Origin: Ferrigenium straubiae
GTDB lineage: Bacteria; Pseudomonadota; Gammaproteobacteria; Burkholderiales; Gallionellaceae
Direction of reading: 5' to 3'
NCBI GenBank assembly: GCA_019449655.1
Contig: JAHQXD010000001.1
Coordinates: forward strand, 872,950 to 936,949
Length of the DNA: 64,000 nucleotides
Positions 52,293-61,219 of this stretch are shown here, one piece after another. A program made the translations under genes and the position numbers. Each line of letters starts with the position of its first letter. The stretch's first letter is position 1. The notes under the pieces were generated by a model. It searched no databases, was not told where the DNA came from, and saw nothing but the letters and a program-made list of their open reading frames with translations.

Positions 52293-52331
52293 CAAACAAA
52301 AACGACACCCTCGCGGTGTCGTTTTTGTTTG
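52293..52331. terminator. Perfect 17-bp bidirectional terminator hairpin
   Basis: Left arm CAAACAAAAACGACACC (52293-52309), loop CTCGC, right arm GGTGTCGTTTTTGTTTG (52315-52331). A-run and T-run flank a GC core on both sides, so it can work in both directions. Probably the original ssrA terminator displaced by the island. Confidence 0.85.
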
Positions 52332-52384
52332 GATTGAGGGCGCATGGCCTGCCAGATTGATGCGCGAATGATGCAGCGATCCGA

Positions 52385-52573
52385 TTACCCGCCTTCGCCG
52401 GCATCATCGAAGCAGTCATGACGCCAGCCGCACTCCTTCTTGTCGCAGTAATCACTGTTGGATGTGGCATAGCAGGGAGTCTGCCCGTTGTTGACCTGTA
52501 TCTGCCGAATAATTTCGGCCTGCAGGCTGAATGATTTGATTTCTACTGGCTTTGCAATGTTTTCGGTGTTCAT
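52385..52573 (-). CDS. Small Cys-rich protein
   Basis: 62 residues from ATG 52573. A helical part (VEIKSFSLQAEIIRQIQVNN) is followed by a Cys-rich end with GQTPCYATSN, YCDKKECGWRHDCFDD. The four-Cys pattern could bind a metal such as Zn or Fe-S, or form disulfides. A longer open frame up to 53008 is not coding. It lies just outside the putative attR and may be a leftover from another mobile element. I do not recognise a characterised relative. Confidence 0.5.
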   Translation of the reverse strand: MNTENIAKPVEIKSFSLQAEIIRQIQVNNGQTPCYATSNSDYCDKKECGWRHDCFDDAGEGG

Positions 52574-52739
52574 CGGCGGCGCCTTGGTTAGATTTCGTGA
52601 CGAGAAATCTACCACCGGAACCGGAAGATACCTATATGCCGAAATGCCTATATATTCCGGCCTATTGACTGGAGGGGTGAACCAGATCTGTGCAGGAAAC
52701 TTATGTTTTTTGTGAAAGGTGCCGGATCGCCCGGCCTGG

Positions 52740-53027
52740 TCATTTGCAGTCCCGTAGGGTGGATAAGCACAGCGCATCCACCGTCTCACTCGCAATCCAT
52801 CCCCGCAATCGACTCCGGCTCGCGAGTACCCCACGACTCCTGATACCAGCCCTTCGGCAAACGATACCCAGCACAGGGCCAAGCAGCATGCCAACCAGCA
52901 GAAACACCACCACATCGGGTACGCGGAGCAATCACACGAGCAGGCCGGAGAAGATTCCGACGGCGGGGATGATGCCGAATACCAGCCGGACATGCTTGGC
53001 CAATTCAAGTAAGGCTGTGGTTTCCAT
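52740..53027 (-). pseudogene. Remnant of a cation/proton antiporter gene
   Basis: From ATG 53027 the frame reads METTALLELAKHVRLVFG, then IIPAVGIFSGLLV, a TGA stop, and in the same frame LLRVPDVVVFLLVGMLLGPV, the second membrane segment of Kef/NhaP-type antiporters (compare IPDVLVLMLAGILIGPVLGV in the gene at 55935-57179). After GIV similarity is lost in a dispersed repeat (GTAGGGTGGATAAGC near 52755). So it is a 5' fragment with a nonsense codon. Confidence 0.7.
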
Positions 53028-53258
53028 TATGCTCTTTCAATGCAAGCGCCAATTTAACCGCCTATTCCATCGAACACCCAAAATGGCAGTGCGAGCCTAA
53101 TCGTTTCGATGGTTCACTTACTATGATAATATCGCCTGCGTGTGCCTACGCAGTAAATAGTACAAAAACAAATAGACAAGCACTCACTCATATCCAACAG
53201 TCAATTATTAACTTCACGCGGTTTCCTAGTACATCGCTTGCCCAAGAATATCCAAATC

Positions 53259-54587
53259 ATGAACTACATAAAAATTGCTGGCCTGTTTGCCGTCGCCTAC
53301 CTGCTGAACCTCGCCGCCCCGTCAATCCTCGAACGCATTGCCCATCTTGGCGGCACCGAGACGGCGATCGCGAACTCGTTGTGGTGCCTCGGACTGTTCC
53401 TGGTGTTCGGCTGGGCGTGCAGCAAGCTGTCCGAGGGCACCGTATTCCCGAACTTCACCCTGCAGTTGCTGGTGGGCATCGTCCTGCACGACGCCCTGGC
53501 GCCCATCGCCACGCAGATGATGCTCGCAGTGGTGGTTTGTACCGCACTGGCCGCGATCATCCTGAAGGGGGGGGGCGATGAAGTGGAGCGGCGCGACTTT
53601 GCCAGGATCGCCTTCCCTACCCTGATGATCGCCCTCGTGGGTTATCTCATCACCTTCTTCGCCATGTTCCCGGTCCTGATGGCACTGGGGCTGGATGGCA
53701 AGACCGCCGCCCTGCTCGCCGCCATCATCGGCTCCACCGATCCGGCGGCGCTGATCCCGACCCTGAAAGGCATCGTCTTCAAGAACCAGTACAAGCGCCT
53801 CGCCGACATTGCCGTCGCGGAAAGCGCCCTCAACGATGCGGTGGGCGCCATCTTCGTGGGGGCCACCGCGGCCATGATCCTGGCCGGCAATTCCGTGGAT
53901 TCACTGAATGCCATGGTTGCCGGGCTGTTCAGTGCCGACAACATGCTGCACCTCGGCGGGCAATTCCTGTTCGGCGCCATCGCCGGCATCATCGGCTGGG
54001 GCGCGATGTACCGCTATGAGATTTACAAGTCGCGCGACAACGAGCGCGATGTCGGAGAGACCGCCTACGATTTCGCGATGGTGCTGGCCATTCCGCTGGT
54101 CACCTTCCTGCTGGCGCAACTGATCCATGGCAATGGCTTCCTGGCCGCCTTCGTCGCCGGCCTGCTCGCCAACTACAACCATGGCAAGGAATACTTCCAC
54201 AAGACGCTGCACACCATGGAGATCAAGATCGAGAGCATCGCCAAGCCGACAATCTTCATGATGGTCGGCCCCTTCGTCTCGCTGGGCGATCTGCGGGATA
54301 CCGCAGTCCTGGGCCTGGTGGTATCACTCATCTTCATCCTCGCCGCCCGGCCCGTGGCGGTCATGCTATCCCTGCTGCCGACCGATCTCGGCATCAAGGA
54401 CAAGCTCTTCCTGAGCGTGGTACGGGAGACGGGCGTGATCCCCGTCGTGTTGGCGGTCATCACCGTCGCACAGTTTCCGGAACTGACCCTGCTCATGCCG
54501 CTGACGGCCTGGGTGGTCATCTGGACCCTGACCCTGCTGCCGGCCATCACCCCCTGGTGGTCGAGAAAGCTCGGCATCGTGCAATAA
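53259..54587 (+). CDS. Cation:proton antiporter (CPA family, NhaP-like)
   Basis: 442 residues from ATG 53259; a TTG at 53238 is an alternative. About 12 membrane segments. FARIAFPTLMIALVGYLITF, IIGSTDPAALIPTLKG with the ion-binding Asp, and AESALNDAVGAIFVG with the second Asp fit the NhaP/CPA1 transport core. Exchanges Na+ or K+ for H+ across the inner membrane. A homopolymer of nine G lies at 53567-53575 within the gene, a site prone to slippage. Confidence 0.88.
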   Translation: MNYIKIAGLFAVAYLLNLAAPSILERIAHLGGTETAIANSLWCLGLFLVFGWACSKLSEGTVFPNFTLQLLVGIVLHDALAPIATQMMLAVVVCTALAAIILKGGGDEVERRDFARIAFPTLMIALVGYLITFFAMFPVLMALGLDGKTAALLAAIIGSTDPAALIPTLKGIVFKNQYKRLADIAVAESALNDAVGAIFVGATAAMILAGNSVDSLNAMVAGLFSADNMLHLGGQFLFGAIAGIIGWGAMYRYEIYKSRDNERDVGETAYDFAMVLAIPLVTFLLAQLIHGNGFLAAFVAGLLANYNHGKEYFHKTLHTMEIKIESIAKPTIFMMVGPFVSLGDLRDTAVLGLVVSLIFILAARPVAVMLSLLPTDLGIKDKLFLSVVRETGVIPVVLAVITVAQFPELTLLMPLTAWVVIWTLTLLPAITPWWSRKLGIVQ

Positions 54588-54713
54588 GTGCCCTTGTCGA
54601 TGAGCGCTCCGGCGCCCCGGTTCGACAGATCACCAAATAGCCGCTGATCGTGAAGTTGCACCAGCAGCCGTTTTGGACGAACGACTAGTCCACGAGGAAT
54701 CGAAAAAACCAGC

Positions 54714-55931
54714 TCAGGCTGAGCCATCCCTCCCGTAGAACCACTTGAGCAGGAACGGCGGCGCGATGGTGGTCAGCGCGATGACGATCAGCAGGGCGGC
54801 GTACAGTTCGCCGGTCAGGATGCCCTGGCTGAAGCCGAGCTGCGCGAAGATCAGCCCGACTTCGCCGCGTGGAATCATCGACAGACCGATGGCCGTCTGG
54901 TTGCGGCGCGGTTCACAGATGGCAAAACCTGCCGCGAACTTGCCAAGGAAGGCAACCAGCAGCAGCAAGGCCGCCAGCTCCCAGATGAACGCGGAGCCCC
55001 AATCCACCGCCTTGAGGTTGAGCGACACGCCGACCATCACGAAGAACAGCGGCGAGAAGGTATGGATCAGCGGGCGCACCTGCTCTTCGAGCCGGTGCGC
55101 CAGTTTCGGGCTGGGCTTGAATTCAAGCGCCGGGTGTTTCCCCATCCATAGCCGGAAACCGAAGTGCTGGCTGAACGCCAGCCCTGCGGCAAAACCGCCC
55201 ATGATCTCCGGCGCCCCCACCGCATGCGCGAGCCAGGAGAACAGCAGGATCAGCGACAGCGCCATGGTGAGCAGCAGCCCCGGCGTGGCGGCATGCTGCT
55301 CGAAGTGCTCGATCACCCCCGAGGCCAGCTTGGCGACCAGCGGCGCGAGCAGCATGAACAGCAAAATGTAAAAACCGACCTCTCCCAGCGCGCGCAGGGA
55401 GACCTCCCTTTCTATCGTGAACTGGTACATGAAGGCCAGCGCCATCACGCCGAGGATGTCGTCCAGCACCGCCGCGCCGATCACGATTTGAGCCTCGTCG
55501 GAGTGACGCTTGCCGAGGTCGTCCAGCACGCGCACCGTGATGCCGATGCTGGTGGCGGTGAGCGTCCCGCCGATGAACAGCGAAGTGAAGTTATCCAGAC
55601 CGAACACCGAGGTACTGATGCCGTATCCCAACGCGAACGGCAGCGCAAACCCGAGCACCGCCACGACGACGGGCTTGCTGCCGGAGCGCGCGAGCCGGCT
55701 CAAATCCGTATCCATGCCCACCTCGAACAGCAGCAGGATGATGCCGATCTCGGCGAGCAGTTTCATGGTGGTGTCCGGCGATACCCATCCGAGCAGCGAA
55801 GGGCCGATGAGCAGGCCAGCCAGCAGTTCGCCGATCACCGAGGGAATGCCGAGACGCGCCGCCGCCTCGGAAAACGCCCGCGCCGAAATCAGGATGATGG
55901 CCAGGAACAGGAAGAATTGGTGCAGTTCCAT
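54714..55931 (-). CDS. Kef-type cation:proton antiporter (CPA2)
   Basis: 405 residues, 11-13 membrane segments: FSEAAARLGIPSVIGELLAG, LIGPSLLGWVSP, LAEIGIILLLFEVGMDTDL, GGTLTATSIGITVRVLDDL and IGAAVLDDILGVMALAF with the conserved Asp pair, and MIPRGEVGLIFAQLG. No C-terminal RCK/TrkA-N domain. Probably K+/H+ or Na+/H+ exchange. It starts 3 bp after the next antiporter's stop (55935), so the two are cotranscribed. Confidence 0.9.
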   Translation of the reverse strand: MELHQFFLFLAIILISARAFSEAAARLGIPSVIGELLAGLLIGPSLLGWVSPDTTMKLLAEIGIILLLFEVGMDTDLSRLARSGSKPVVVAVLGFALPFALGYGISTSVFGLDNFTSLFIGGTLTATSIGITVRVLDDLGKRHSDEAQIVIGAAVLDDILGVMALAFMYQFTIEREVSLRALGEVGFYILLFMLLAPLVAKLASGVIEHFEQHAATPGLLLTMALSLILLFSWLAHAVGAPEIMGGFAAGLAFSQHFGFRLWMGKHPALEFKPSPKLAHRLEEQVRPLIHTFSPLFFVMVGVSLNLKAVDWGSAFIWELAALLLLVAFLGKFAAGFAICEPRRNQTAIGLSMIPRGEVGLIFAQLGFSQGILTGELYAALLIVIALTTIAPPFLLKWFYGRDGSA

Positions 55932-55934
55932 TTG

Positions 55935-57179
55935 TCAGGGTTCCGGCGTCCTGGGTGGCAGCGGCTTGTTCAACGCGTGCGAATAGAATTTCAGCATGCC
56001 CGGCAACGGGAATGCTGCCACCAGCAAGGCACATAGCGCAATACTGACCAGCACTACCATGTAGGTGGTGTCGCGGATGATCTCGCCGCCGCTCACGCCG
56101 TATTGCAGCGGCAATCCGGCCAGCACGGCGGCGGCCAGCCCCTTCGGCGCCAGCATCGAGGTCATTGCGGAGTCGCGTAAAGTATAGGCTGCATTGCGGT
56201 ATACGAAGCGGGTCAGGCCGAGGCGCATCGCGAATACCAGCACCGTCATGGCGATTGCGGTGAGCGCGAGATGCACCGAGCCAAAATGGATTGAGATGCC
56301 CATATAGACAAAAAAGTAGGTCTTCAGCAGGAACACCGACTCGCGGTAGAACACCAGGTCTATTTCATTCAACGGCACGATGTTCTTGTCGATATTCCTG
56401 AAATTGGCCAGGCCGAACTTCTTGAAGTTGGTCAGGGTCACGCCCAGCGCGAGCGCGGCAATCGCCCCTGAAAAACCGAGTGCCTCGGTCAGGCCGTAGA
56501 CGATGAACACATAGGCCAGCGTGGAGGAGATCGTGTTGGGAAAGTCGCGCACCTTGCCCAGCACCAGCAGCCAGCCGATGCCGCCCGCCACCCCGATGAC
56601 CGCCGCAAAGATCAGCGCAGCCAGCACCCCGCCGATTAGCCTGCCCGGCTCGACGCCGCCCTGCGTATGAACTTGCAGCAGCGCAAACACGCCGACGATG
56701 CACAGCACATCGGTCAGCGCGGATTCCAGCACCAGCACGGTGGCGGGCTTCTCCGAAAGCCGGAGCGCGGACACCATGGGGATGACCACCGCCGAGGAAG
56801 TGCCGCCCAGCGTGACGCCGAGCATGGCAGCCGGGAGCAACGACAGGTCAAGCAGATAGAAACCGAGCAGCGCCACGATGGCCGTAGTAAAGAAGAAGCA
56901 CCACAGCGTGAGCACGCCGGTCGTCGCCAGCGATTTTCCGAGCACGCCAAGGTCAAGCGAGGTGCCGCTCTCGAACAGGATCACCACCAGCGCAATGGTC
57001 GCAATCACCGGGCCGACCTTACCGAAATCTTCGGGCGAGACGACACCCAGCACCGGGCCGATCAGGATGCCGGCCAGCATCAGCACCAGCACGTCGGGAA
57101 TGCTGGTCTTGCGGAACTGCAACGAGAGAAAGTGGGCGAAAAATACCATCAGCCCGATGACCAGTATTGTTGTGGACAT
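55935..57179 (-). CDS. Cation:proton antiporter
   Basis: 414 residues with about 12 membrane segments. TSIPDVLVLMLAGILIGPVL, LVVILFESGTSLDLGVLG, TLGGTSSAVVIPMV, VLVLESALTDVLCIVGVFA with the membrane Asp, and MLAPKGLAAAVLAGLP near the end fit CPA-type exchangers. No regulatory domain. First gene of a two-antiporter unit with the Kef-type gene downstream. The ion cannot be named from sequence. Confidence 0.88.
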   Translation of the reverse strand: MSTTILVIGLMVFFAHFLSLQFRKTSIPDVLVLMLAGILIGPVLGVVSPEDFGKVGPVIATIALVVILFESGTSLDLGVLGKSLATTGVLTLWCFFFTTAIVALLGFYLLDLSLLPAAMLGVTLGGTSSAVVIPMVSALRLSEKPATVLVLESALTDVLCIVGVFALLQVHTQGGVEPGRLIGGVLAALIFAAVIGVAGGIGWLLVLGKVRDFPNTISSTLAYVFIVYGLTEALGFSGAIAALALGVTLTNFKKFGLANFRNIDKNIVPLNEIDLVFYRESVFLLKTYFFVYMGISIHFGSVHLALTAIAMTVLVFAMRLGLTRFVYRNAAYTLRDSAMTSMLAPKGLAAAVLAGLPLQYGVSGGEIIRDTTYMVVLVSIALCALLVAAFPLPGMLKFYSHALNKPLPPRTPEP

Positions 57180-57336
57180 CCGGAAGCTCCTGCTAACGAC
57201 GAGACCGGATTATAGCCGACGCCTGACACGGCCACTGATGGCCGCGCATTACATCGCAGGAGGCCTGCACGCCGACCGGATGGTATCATCGTGCCACGAT
57301 TGGCGGTGATCACACGCTGGATGAACAGGAGATTTT

Positions 57337-58089
57337 ATGACCAATAAATTACGCGTGGGATTGGTTGGCTACGGCAAGGCGGGCCAAGCGGTCGCCAATG
57401 TACTAGGCAACGACCCGCGCTTCGAGTTGCGCTGGATCGCGCGCCGTTCGGTCGCTGCGGAACGGCAGACACATCCCGGAACCGATATCCCGATCATCGG
57501 GCTGGAACAGCGCCCGTTCGCCGATCTGTTCGAGAACCTTCCGGTAGATGCGCTGGTGGATTTCTCCTCGCGGGAAAGCCTACATACCTATGGTGAGGAA
57601 GTGCGCAGACGGAACATCATACTGGTCAGCGCAATCTCCGCCTACTCTGAGGACGATCTGGCCTATGCGCGCAGCCTGGGACAGGACACGCGCGTGCTGT
57701 GTTCGCCCAATATCACCCTAGGGATCAACTTCCTGATCGTGGCCGCCAAGCTGTTGCGCAAGGTTGCGCCGTTCGCAGACGTGGAGATACTCGAGCAGCA
57801 TTTCAAAGAAAAGCCGGAAGTGTCGGGCACGGCACGCAGGATCGCCGAAACGCTGGAAGTCGACGGCGGCAGTATCACTTCATTGCGGCTCGGCGGCATC
57901 GTCGGGCACCATGAGGTGATCTTCGGCTTCCCGCACCAGACCGTGCGCCTCACGCATGAGTCCATCCGGCGCGAGGCATTCGGCACCGGCGCGGCGTTCG
58001 CGCTGAGCCATCTGGCCGATTGCGAGAAGGGGTTCTACACGTTCGATGACCTGTTGCTGCGGCTGATGCGCGCCGAACTGATGGGCTGA
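57337..58089 (+). CDS. DapB-like dihydrodipicolinate reductase family protein
   Basis: 250 residues. Rossmann motif LRVGLVGYGKAGQAVANVLG; VDALVDFSS; SPNITLGINFLIVAAKLL; and QHFKEKPEVSGTARRIAETL, which corresponds to the DapB catalytic HHRxKxDxPSGTA with the first His replaced by Gln and Lys kept. It may be a true 4-hydroxy-tetrahydrodipicolinate reductase variant or a relative acting on another substrate. AGGAG lies before the ATG. Stands alone between divergent and convergent neighbours. Confidence 0.75.
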   Translation: MTNKLRVGLVGYGKAGQAVANVLGNDPRFELRWIARRSVAAERQTHPGTDIPIIGLEQRPFADLFENLPVDALVDFSSRESLHTYGEEVRRRNIILVSAISAYSEDDLAYARSLGQDTRVLCSPNITLGINFLIVAAKLLRKVAPFADVEILEQHFKEKPEVSGTARRIAETLEVDGGSITSLRLGGIVGHHEVIFGFPHQTVRLTHESIRREAFGTGAAFALSHLADCEKGFYTFDDLLLRLMRAELMG

Positions 58090-58113
58090 ATACTTCAGCA
58101 TCCCGCCTGACCA

Positions 58114-58740
58114 TCATTCCTGAAGCTTGTTATGCCCGGCAAGACTCAGGCGGACGAGGTCCGGCACGCCATCCGCGCCCAGCTTGTCCATCATTCTCGC
58201 TTTGTGCACCTCGACCGTGCGGGCGCTGATACCGAGGAGCTCGGCGATCTCGCGGTTGTGCCGCCCTGCCACGACCAGCTCCATGACCTCCCGTTCGCGC
58301 GGGGTTAGCGTGGCGAGGAGGCGCGAAAATCCCGTTTGCCTGTCATCGGCTTCCCGCACAGCGGCCTGGCGCCGGAAGGCATCGTTGATGGCTGCGAGCA
58401 GCTTTTCGTAATCGATGGGCTTTTCCAGGAAATCCACCGCCTGCGAGCGGAAGGCTTCACGCGCCGAGTCCACGTCGCCGTGGGCCGTCATCACGATCAC
58501 GGGAATGGTGCAGCCGGATTCCAGCAGCAGCCTCTGCAAGGCCAGACCATCCATGCCCGGCATGCGGATGTCGATCAGCGCGCAGCCGCGCCAGTCGTTC
58601 CGCCGCGCATTGAGAAAGCTCTCGGCATCGCCAAACATGGCGACAGGATAGCCATGCAGGCCGAGCAGCAGGCCCAGTGCATCGCGCACCGAAGGGTCGT
58701 CCTCGACAATAAAGACCGTATATCCGTCAGGGGGTATCAC
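58114..58740 (-). CDS. FixJ-family response regulator
   Basis: 208 residues from GTG 58740, inside the end of the kinase gene (14-bp overlap), so translation is coupled; an open frame up to 58815 lacks a start that fits. Receiver domain 1-125: FIVEDDPSVRDAL, phosphoacceptor Asp in ALIDIRMPGMDG, VIVMTAHGD and FLEKPID. LuxR-type DNA-binding domain 145-205: LTPREREVMELVVAGRHN and ARTVEVHKARMMDKL. Expected to activate sigma-70 promoters after phosphorylation by its neighbour. Confidence 0.93.
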   Translation of the reverse strand: MIPPDGYTVFIVEDDPSVRDALGLLLGLHGYPVAMFGDAESFLNARRNDWRGCALIDIRMPGMDGLALQRLLLESGCTIPVIVMTAHGDVDSAREAFRSQAVDFLEKPIDYEKLLAAINDAFRRQAAVREADDRQTGFSRLLATLTPREREVMELVVAGRHNREIAELLGISARTVEVHKARMMDKLGADGVPDLVRLSLAGHNKLQE

Positions 58741-60295
58741 CGCTTGTTTCCTCCGTTGGTAGCGTGAGCACGAATACGCCGCACTCTGCCGTATCTGCGG
58801 CCAGGTCGCCGCCATGCGCCTCGGCGATGGCGCGGCTGATCGCCAGCCCCAGGCCCATGCCGCTGGCCTTGGACGAGCGGAAGGCTTCGAACAGGTGCTC
58901 GGCCATTCCTGCGGCCAGGCCGGGGCCGCTGTCCTCGACGCGGATACGCACGCGTTTCCTGTCCGCCATCCCGGCTCGTATGCAAATGCGGCGCTGGCCG
59001 GCCGGCTGCTCGCTCACGGCATCTAGGGCATTGTCCAGCAAATTGCGCAGCACGACTTCCAGTTGCAGTCTGTCCGCCAGCAGCGTGCAGGCCGGCATTG
59101 GCTCGACCACCAGTTCGGCGCCCAGGCTCTCCGCCTTGCCCTGGAATTTCGCCACGGCCGTGCCGACCAGTTCCGCGAGCGCCACCGGTTCCAGGTGCGT
59201 GGCGCCGGTGCGGAAGAAATCGCGCAATCGCCTCACCACGCCCGCCGCCCGGTGCGCTTCCGACACCATGCGGCCGATGGTATCGCGCAAACGCTCTACA
59301 TCGCCATTTCGCTCGAGCAATTGCTGGCATGCGGAACCATAGGTCGATAGCGCCGTGAGCGGCTGATTGAGTTCATGCGCCAGGGCTCCAGCCATTTCCC
59401 CGGCGGCAGCCAGACGCAGCGTGCGGCGCAACTCGTCGCTCACGCGCTGTTTTTCGTCGACGACCGCACCGATGAAGAGCCCGACGAAAGCCAGGACTGC
59501 GGCGAGCATTTGCAGCTCAAACACCGTCACTGCCACCAGGTTATGCCAGTGCACCGCGACGATGATACCGGCCTGCAGCATGAAGGCCGCGAGCGCGGCG
59601 CCGGGCACGCCGTCGCGCGCCGCCGCCCATACGATGGGCAGGAACAGCATGTAGAAATACTGAAATTCCCCGGTGCCGCCAAGCCCGAAGGAAATCCACA
59701 AGGCCGCCGCCGCCAGCAGGCCATAACCGGCCGTTTCCCAGTGCGGCAGGATACGGTGCAAGCGGTTGCGGCCATCGAGCAGCAGCCAGAAGAAAGGCAT
59801 GGTGACCACGATGCCGACACAGTCGCCAACCCAGAAGCGCGCCAGCGCCACCAGCCAATCCCCCACCGGTATGAGGCCGGACAGGAACAGCATCAGGATA
59901 TAGATGCTGCTGGTTATCAGGGTGCCCGCCACGACTATCGCCAGCCACAACAGAAGGCGGCGGCGGTCGTGGAGAATGTCGCCGGCAAGGTTGCGGCGCA
60001 GCGCTTCCGCCATGATTCCATATCCCAGCGTCAGCATGGCCGAGAGCGCAAGCGTCATCGGCAATGTCGCGGGTTGGCCGCGCACCAGGATCTCGCTGAT
60101 CAGGATCGCGGCAAACCAGGGGATCGCGGCCAGCCAGCCGACCCGGAACCAGAATACCAGTCCGAGGGCGAGTGACGGATTCCAGGGCGTGATGTTGAGC
60201 CCGTACAGCGGGTGCAGGTAGCTCGCCCAGTCAAGCAGGACAAAGGCGGCGACAAATAACAGGCCGCGAAAAAGATGGGTTGCAGGAAAAGGCAT
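58727..60295 (-). CDS. MASE1-type membrane sensor histidine kinase
   Basis: 522 residues from ATG 60295; the longer open frame to 60514 is unlikely. Residues 1-285 hold about eight membrane segments of MASE1 type (NITPWNPSLALGLVFWFRVG, LARFWVGDCVGIVVTMPFF). Then HisKA with MAGALAHELNQPLTALSTYG (His near 310) and HATPase with LRNLLDNALDAVSEQ, RVEDSGPGLA and GMGLGLAISRAIAEAHGG. Pairs with the FixJ-type regulator downstream. MASE1 ligands are mostly unknown; the nearby antiporter and Rnf genes are possible but unproven targets. Confidence 0.92.
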   Translation of the reverse strand: MPFPATHLFRGLLFVAAFVLLDWASYLHPLYGLNITPWNPSLALGLVFWFRVGWLAAIPWFAAILISEILVRGQPATLPMTLALSAMLTLGYGIMAEALRRNLAGDILHDRRRLLLWLAIVVAGTLITSSIYILMLFLSGLIPVGDWLVALARFWVGDCVGIVVTMPFFWLLLDGRNRLHRILPHWETAGYGLLAAAALWISFGLGGTGEFQYFYMLFLPIVWAAARDGVPGAALAAFMLQAGIIVAVHWHNLVAVTVFELQMLAAVLAFVGLFIGAVVDEKQRVSDELRRTLRLAAAGEMAGALAHELNQPLTALSTYGSACQQLLERNGDVERLRDTIGRMVSEAHRAAGVVRRLRDFFRTGATHLEPVALAELVGTAVAKFQGKAESLGAELVVEPMPACTLLADRLQLEVVLRNLLDNALDAVSEQPAGQRRICIRAGMADRKRVRIRVEDSGPGLAAGMAEHLFEAFRSSKASGMGLGLAISRAIAEAHGGDLAADTAECGVFVLTLPTEETSGDTP

Positions 60296-60540
60296 GGTGT
60301 TTTGGGCATCGATCCGGCGGCCATTGTCCCCTTTTACGTCCACAAGCGCATCCGCAACACGCTTACGGGAAGCCCTTACCCGAATGAAGCGCAAGCTCTT
60401 GCGCGGTGTTGGCGGCAGGCAAATCCATCGTCTTGCGCGGCAGGCACTGCGGGTTTGCCTTAGTGGCCAGCCCCAATTTTCAGCGGGCGGCATTTTCCCT
60501 ACGATGCCCGGCATCGAAATTCTCCAACAGGGGGACTGCC

Positions 60541-61182
60541 ATGATCTTCTCCAAAACCTTCCGGCTTCTTGCAGCCATCGCTGCCGTCGTCAGCATGGGC
60601 GTCGCCTCCAAGGCTATCGCGGGGTGCCAGCCCCAAGCCGCAGCCCAATGCGAGGGCTCCAGGCTTGTCAGTGTGGACTGGCGCAATGCGCAACTGGCCA
60701 ACGGCAATTTCCGCAACGCCGACCTGGAAAATGCGAACCTGTCGGGGGTCAATCTCAAGGGCGCCGACCTGCGCGGCGCCAAGCTGAAATTTGCGCGCCT
60801 CGAAGGCAGTGACCTGACGGGCGCCAATCTTGAGGGCGCCGACCTGCGCTGGGCCAACCTCGAACGATCGTCGCTGGTTGGCGCTCGTTTTGCCATGGCA
60901 AACCTGGCCAGGGCCGATCTGGAAGAAGCAGACATGTCCAGCGCAGTCATGACCGGAGCCAACCTCACGCGCGCCGACCTCATCAACACCGACCTGTTCC
61001 AGGCCGATCTCAGGCAGGCCAAGCTTGAAGGCGCATACATGAACTACGCCAACCTCAAACAGGCAAATTTGTCCGGCGCCAATATCCTCCGGATCAGGCT
61101 TTTCGGAACACGGCTCAACGAAACCACCTGGATTGACGGCAGGATTTGCAGAGCGCCCTCATCGATCAGCGTTTGCCGGTGA
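60541..61182 (+). CDS. Exported pentapeptide-repeat protein
   Basis: 213 residues from ATG 60541 with AGGGGG before it. Signal peptide (MIFSKTFRLLAAIAAVVSMG, cleavage near 28). Residues 45-195 are pentapeptide repeats of A(N/D)LxG type in right-handed beta-helix register (NADLENANLSGVNLKGADLR, GSDLTGANLEGADLRWANL). Cys pairs near both ends (CQPQAAAQC and ICRAPSSISVC) may cap the helix. Secreted pentapeptide proteins rarely have known function. It lies between the two-component genes and nhaB. Confidence 0.88.
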   Translation: MIFSKTFRLLAAIAAVVSMGVASKAIAGCQPQAAAQCEGSRLVSVDWRNAQLANGNFRNADLENANLSGVNLKGADLRGAKLKFARLEGSDLTGANLEGADLRWANLERSSLVGARFAMANLARADLEEADMSSAVMTGANLTRADLINTDLFQADLRQAKLEGAYMNYANLKQANLSGANILRIRLFGTRLNETTWIDGRICRAPSSISVCR

Positions 61183-61219
61183 TCGCATTTTCCAACTCAG
61201 ATAAAGGCAAGCAGAACAC

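Noticed and set aside
52574..53008. Long open frame upstream of the small Cys-rich protein
   Set aside because: It crosses the antiporter remnant in another frame and a dispersed repeat; the sequence is Trp/Cys/Ser-rich and not protein-like before MNTEN at 52573.
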